Below are positions 6,404-8,026 of a stretch of 8,026 nt of DNA, one piece after another. The notes beneath the pieces were generated by a model. It ran no database searches. It saw nothing but the letters and a program-made list of their open reading frames with translations, and had not been told where the DNA came from. The translations under genes were made by a program, and so were the position numbers. Numbering within the stretch: the stretch's first letter is position 1; the number at the start of each line of letters is the position of its first letter. The stretch comes from an uncultured Collinsella sp. (GTDB lineage: Bacteria > Actinomycetota > Coriobacteriia > Coriobacteriales > Coriobacteriaceae), in assembly GCA_900552185.1 (NCBI GenBank), contig URYT01000082.1:1-8026 (forward strand), read 5' to 3'.

Positions 6404-6598
6404 CCAATTCGGTGCTATTCGTCGGCGGACGCATCGCCTCGTCCGCCGACGCCATGCGGCGCCAAGCCGCACTTCAAAGGGTTTGTCCCTTTGGTGAAGC
6501 GTTGACGGGAGAGGGCCCGTTTCCGGTGTAGGCCGGCGCTTCGCACTCCGCCATGTCAGAGGTGTCAAACCCCGCCTCTGATGTTGAAGGGAGCATCC
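6404..6598 (+). other. Hairpin-rich spacer between permease and ssnA
   Basis: No gene is seen. Going downstream there are four stems: a perfect 12-bp stem CGTCGGCGGACG / CGTCCGCCGACG (6420-6431 and 6440-6451, 8-base loop); TGCGGC / GCCGCA (6455-6460 and 6466-6471); AAAGGG / CCCTTT (6476-6481 and 6487-6492); and TCAGAGG / CCTCTGA (6556-6562 and 6575-6581), which ends just before the ssnA ribosome-binding site. None is followed by a run of T, so they are not ordinary terminators. They may stabilise or separate the two messages, or form a structured leader. A weak TTGACG at 6502-6507 lacks a good -10 partner. Confidence 0.6.
6420..6451 (+). repeat. Perfect 12-bp GC-rich hairpin downstream of the permease
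   Basis: Arms at 6420-6431 and 6440-6451 are perfectly complementary around an 8-base loop, starting 17 bases after the permease stop. The stem is strong, but the bases that follow are not T-rich. It could be a 3'-end stabiliser, a factor-dependent terminator element or part of a dispersed intergenic repeat. Confidence 0.7.
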
Positions 6599-7954
6599 AT
6601 GCTTCTGGTCGCTAACGGTTCCGTCTTTACCCGCAACGCTCAGACCCCGTTCATTCCAAACGGTGCGGTCGCCATTGACGGAGATACGATCGTCGAAGTG
6701 GGCCCCGAGCGCGAGCTCAAGGCCAAGTACCCGGATGCCGAGTACGTCGATGCCCGGGGCAACCTCATCATGCCCGGACTCATCAACTGCCACACCCACA
6801 TCTACTCGGGTCTGGCCCGCGGCCTTGCCATTAAGGGCTGCAACCCCACCAACTTCCTGGAGAATCTTGAGCAGCAGTGGTGGAAGATCGACGACAACCT
6901 GACGCTCGACGGCACCAAGGCCAGCGCCTATGCCACGATTCTGGACTCCATCCGCGATGGCGTCACTACGATCTTCGATCATCACGCGAGCTTCTGTGAG
7001 ATCCCGGGAAGCCTCTTTACCATTAAGGATGCAGCTCAGGAGCTGGGCATGCGTTCGTGCCTGTGCTACGAGGTTTCCGATCGCCGTGGCCAGGAAAAAT
7101 GCGACCAGGCCATTGCCGAGAACGCCGAATTTGCCCAGTGGGCCGCCAAGGAGCGTCGCGATAACGACAACCACATGATCGCCGCCATGTTTGGCGGACA
7201 TGCTACCTTTACGCTTTCGGACGAGACCATGGATAAGATGGCCGAGGCCAACAACGGCCTGACCGGCTTCCACATCCACGTGTGCGAGGGCATGAATGAC
7301 GTGTGGGACTCCCGTCTCAACCGCGGTGGCATCAGCCCCGTCGAGCGCCTGCTGCAGCACAACCTGCTGGGTCCCGACACCATGCTGGGCCACTGCATCC
7401 ACGTGACGCCTGCCGAGATGGATATCGTCAAGGAGTCCGGCACTTGGCTGGTCAACAACCCCGAATCCAATATGGGCAACGCCGTGGGCTGCGCCCCCGT
7501 GCTCGAGTTCTTCCGCCGCGGCATCCCCGTGTGCATGGGCACCGACGCCTACACCCACGACATGCTGGAGAGCCTGAAGGTGCTCCTGCCCATGCAGCGG
7601 CACAACGCCTGCCTGCCCAACGTGGGCTGGCGGGAGGCCACCGGGATGCTCTTTGAAAACAACGCCAAAATCTGCGCCCGGTACTTCAAAAAGCCCCTGG
7701 GCGTGCTCAAGCCCGGCGCGGCCGCCGACGTGATCATCATGGATTACAAGCCCTTCACCCCCTTCTCCCACGAGAACGTGGACGGGCACATGCTCTTCGG
7801 CATGGAGGGCAAGAACTGCCGCACCACCATCATCAACGGCAAGGTGCTCTACAGGGATCGGGAGTTCGTGGGCATTGACGAGGACAAAATCAATGCTTTT
7901 TGCATGGAGCAGTCCAAGAAGCTGTGGGGCGAACTCAACCACAGAACTTATTAA
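6599..7954 (+). CDS. ssnA: Putative aminohydrolase SsnA
   Basis: SsnA is a cytoplasmic metal-dependent amidohydrolase related to chlorohydrolases and cytosine deaminase-like enzymes. In E. coli and gut anaerobes it sits among genes for selenium/molybdenum hydroxylases and anaerobic purine breakdown; its exact reaction is not settled. The 451-residue product shows the metal-site pattern in order: NCHTHIYSGLARG (H65, H67), DHHAS (127-131), GGHATFT (H201), FHIHVCEG (H225, H227), GHCIHV (H265) and MGTDAYTHD (D316). The ATG at 6599 is chosen over 6581 because AAGGGAG lies at 6587-6593 and MLLVANG aligns with the E. coli start. The gene follows the permease by 195 bases, probably in one functional unit. 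Codon choice changes sharply after about nucleotide 7455, although the protein remains family-like to its end (GHMLFGMEGKNCRTTIINGK). Confidence 0.93.
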   Translation: MLLVANGSVFTRNAQTPFIPNGAVAIDGDTIVEVGPERELKAKYPDAEYVDARGNLIMPGLINCHTHIYSGLARGLAIKGCNPTNFLENLEQQWWKIDDNLTLDGTKASAYATILDSIRDGVTTIFDHHASFCEIPGSLFTIKDAAQELGMRSCLCYEVSDRRGQEKCDQAIAENAEFAQWAAKERRDNDNHMIAAMFGGHATFTLSDETMDKMAEANNGLTGFHIHVCEGMNDVWDSRLNRGGISPVERLLQHNLLGPDTMLGHCIHVTPAEMDIVKESGTWLVNNPESNMGNAVGCAPVLEFFRRGIPVCMGTDAYTHDMLESLKVLLPMQRHNACLPNVGWREATGMLFENNAKICARYFKKPLGVLKPGAAADVIIMDYKPFTPFSHENVDGHMLFGMEGKNCRTTIINGKVLYRDREFVGIDEDKINAFCMEQSKKLWGELNHRTY

Positions 7955-7978
7955 CAGTCCCGCATTGATTTTGTCCTC
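7880..7978. repeat. 17-base perfect inverted repeat spanning the ssnA stop
   Basis: GAGGACAAAATCAATGC at 7880-7896, inside the ssnA coding end, is repeated as its exact reverse complement at 7962-7978, eight bases after the stop codon. The 65-base gap is too long for a typical terminator loop. It could be a regulatory stem, or a trace of an inverted join. Confidence 0.8.
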
Positions 7979-7980
7979 AC

Positions 7981-8008
7981 CAAGCGTTTTGCCACCGGCA
8001 AAACCTTG
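7981..8008 (+). terminator. Hairpin after ssnA, possible terminator without T-tract
   Basis: GTTTTGCC (7986-7993) pairs with GGCAAAAC (7997-8004) around a 3-base loop; after a single bulged C, CAAG (7981-7984) pairs with CTTG (8005-8008). It begins 27 bases past the ssnA stop, a usual place for a terminator. The bases that follow (ATGTCC) are not T-rich, so termination is uncertain. Confidence 0.35.
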
Positions 8009-8026
8009 ATGTCCGGGGCGATTCAC

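Larger units (their letters stand above)
7480..8026 (+). other. Segment with codon use unlike the rest of the window
   Basis: Within ssnA, all ten Val codons after 7480 are GTG. Before it, nine of fourteen are GTC, one GTT and four GTG. After 7580 the seven Arg codons are four CGG, one CGC, one AGG and one AGA. Before it, fifteen are ten CGC, four CGT and one CGG. GGG glycine codons also appear. The style resembles Oscillospiraceae-type Firmicutes, which is an impression only. The break lies between about 7455 (last GTC) and 7597 (first of the CGG run). It may mark recombination or an assembly join. Confidence 0.6.

Noticed and set aside
7951..8025. Convergent minus-strand coding end overlapping the ssnA stop (23 codons ending ...SMRDC)
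   Set aside because: The peptide looks protein-like, but the frame is closed by TGA at 8023-8025, leaving only 23 codons with no good start.
4970..8026. Long open minus-strand frame of about 1018 codons
   Set aside because: It runs antisense through the permease, the hairpin spacer and ssnA, with low-complexity His/Gly/Asp-rich composition typical of a shadow frame.

Overview
The window looks like a chromosomal piece from a GC-rich anaerobic gut actinobacterium of the Coriobacteriia, most like Collinsella or Olsenella. That placement is an inference from codon use (Val GTC/GTG, Arg CGC/CGT, strong third-position GC) and gene content. No rRNA or other taxonomic marker is present. No tRNA, rRNA, CRISPR array or transposase was seen.

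Left block (about 1-3209, minus strand): a two-gene unit. A double-domain U32 (RlhA/collagenase-like) protein is followed 15 bases later by an RluA-type pseudouridine synthase. Both families include ribosomal RNA modifiers. The synthase is abnormal: about 105 bases in its middle (roughly 495-600) are lower in GC, use different codons and encode a G5/VanW-like peptide where the catalytic-Asp motif should be.

Middle block (3210-3960, plus strand): a stand-alone ridA gene for enamine/imine deaminase, with its own upstream region and a strong bidirectional terminator that separates it from the convergent gene.

Right block (4000-7954): a small purine-related locus. A YheO-type PAS/HTH regulator (minus) is divergent from an NCS2 xanthine/uracil-family permease (plus). 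After a 195-base spacer rich in hairpins comes ssnA, an amidohydrolase found in anaerobic purine-degradation and selenium/molybdenum hydroxylase gene sets. The 352-base divergent region holds a plausible permease promoter overlapped by a Fur-box-like sequence, plus an inverted pair of near-identical 12-mers that could be operators. A reasonable model is that the regulator senses a purine or breakdown product, the permease imports the base, and SsnA acts in its breakdown. RidA could detoxify the aminoacrylate made by a diaminopropionate ammonia-lyase encoded elsewhere; that last link is inference only.

The most notable observations are two seams in otherwise uniform sequence. One is the replaced segment in the pseudouridine synthase. 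The other is an abrupt change of codon choice in the last third of ssnA, after about 7455. Each keeps the reading frame. They could be natural mosaic genes or metagenome assembly chimeras, and read-level data are needed to tell which. A 17-base perfect inverted repeat just around the ssnA stop adds to the suspicion at the right end.
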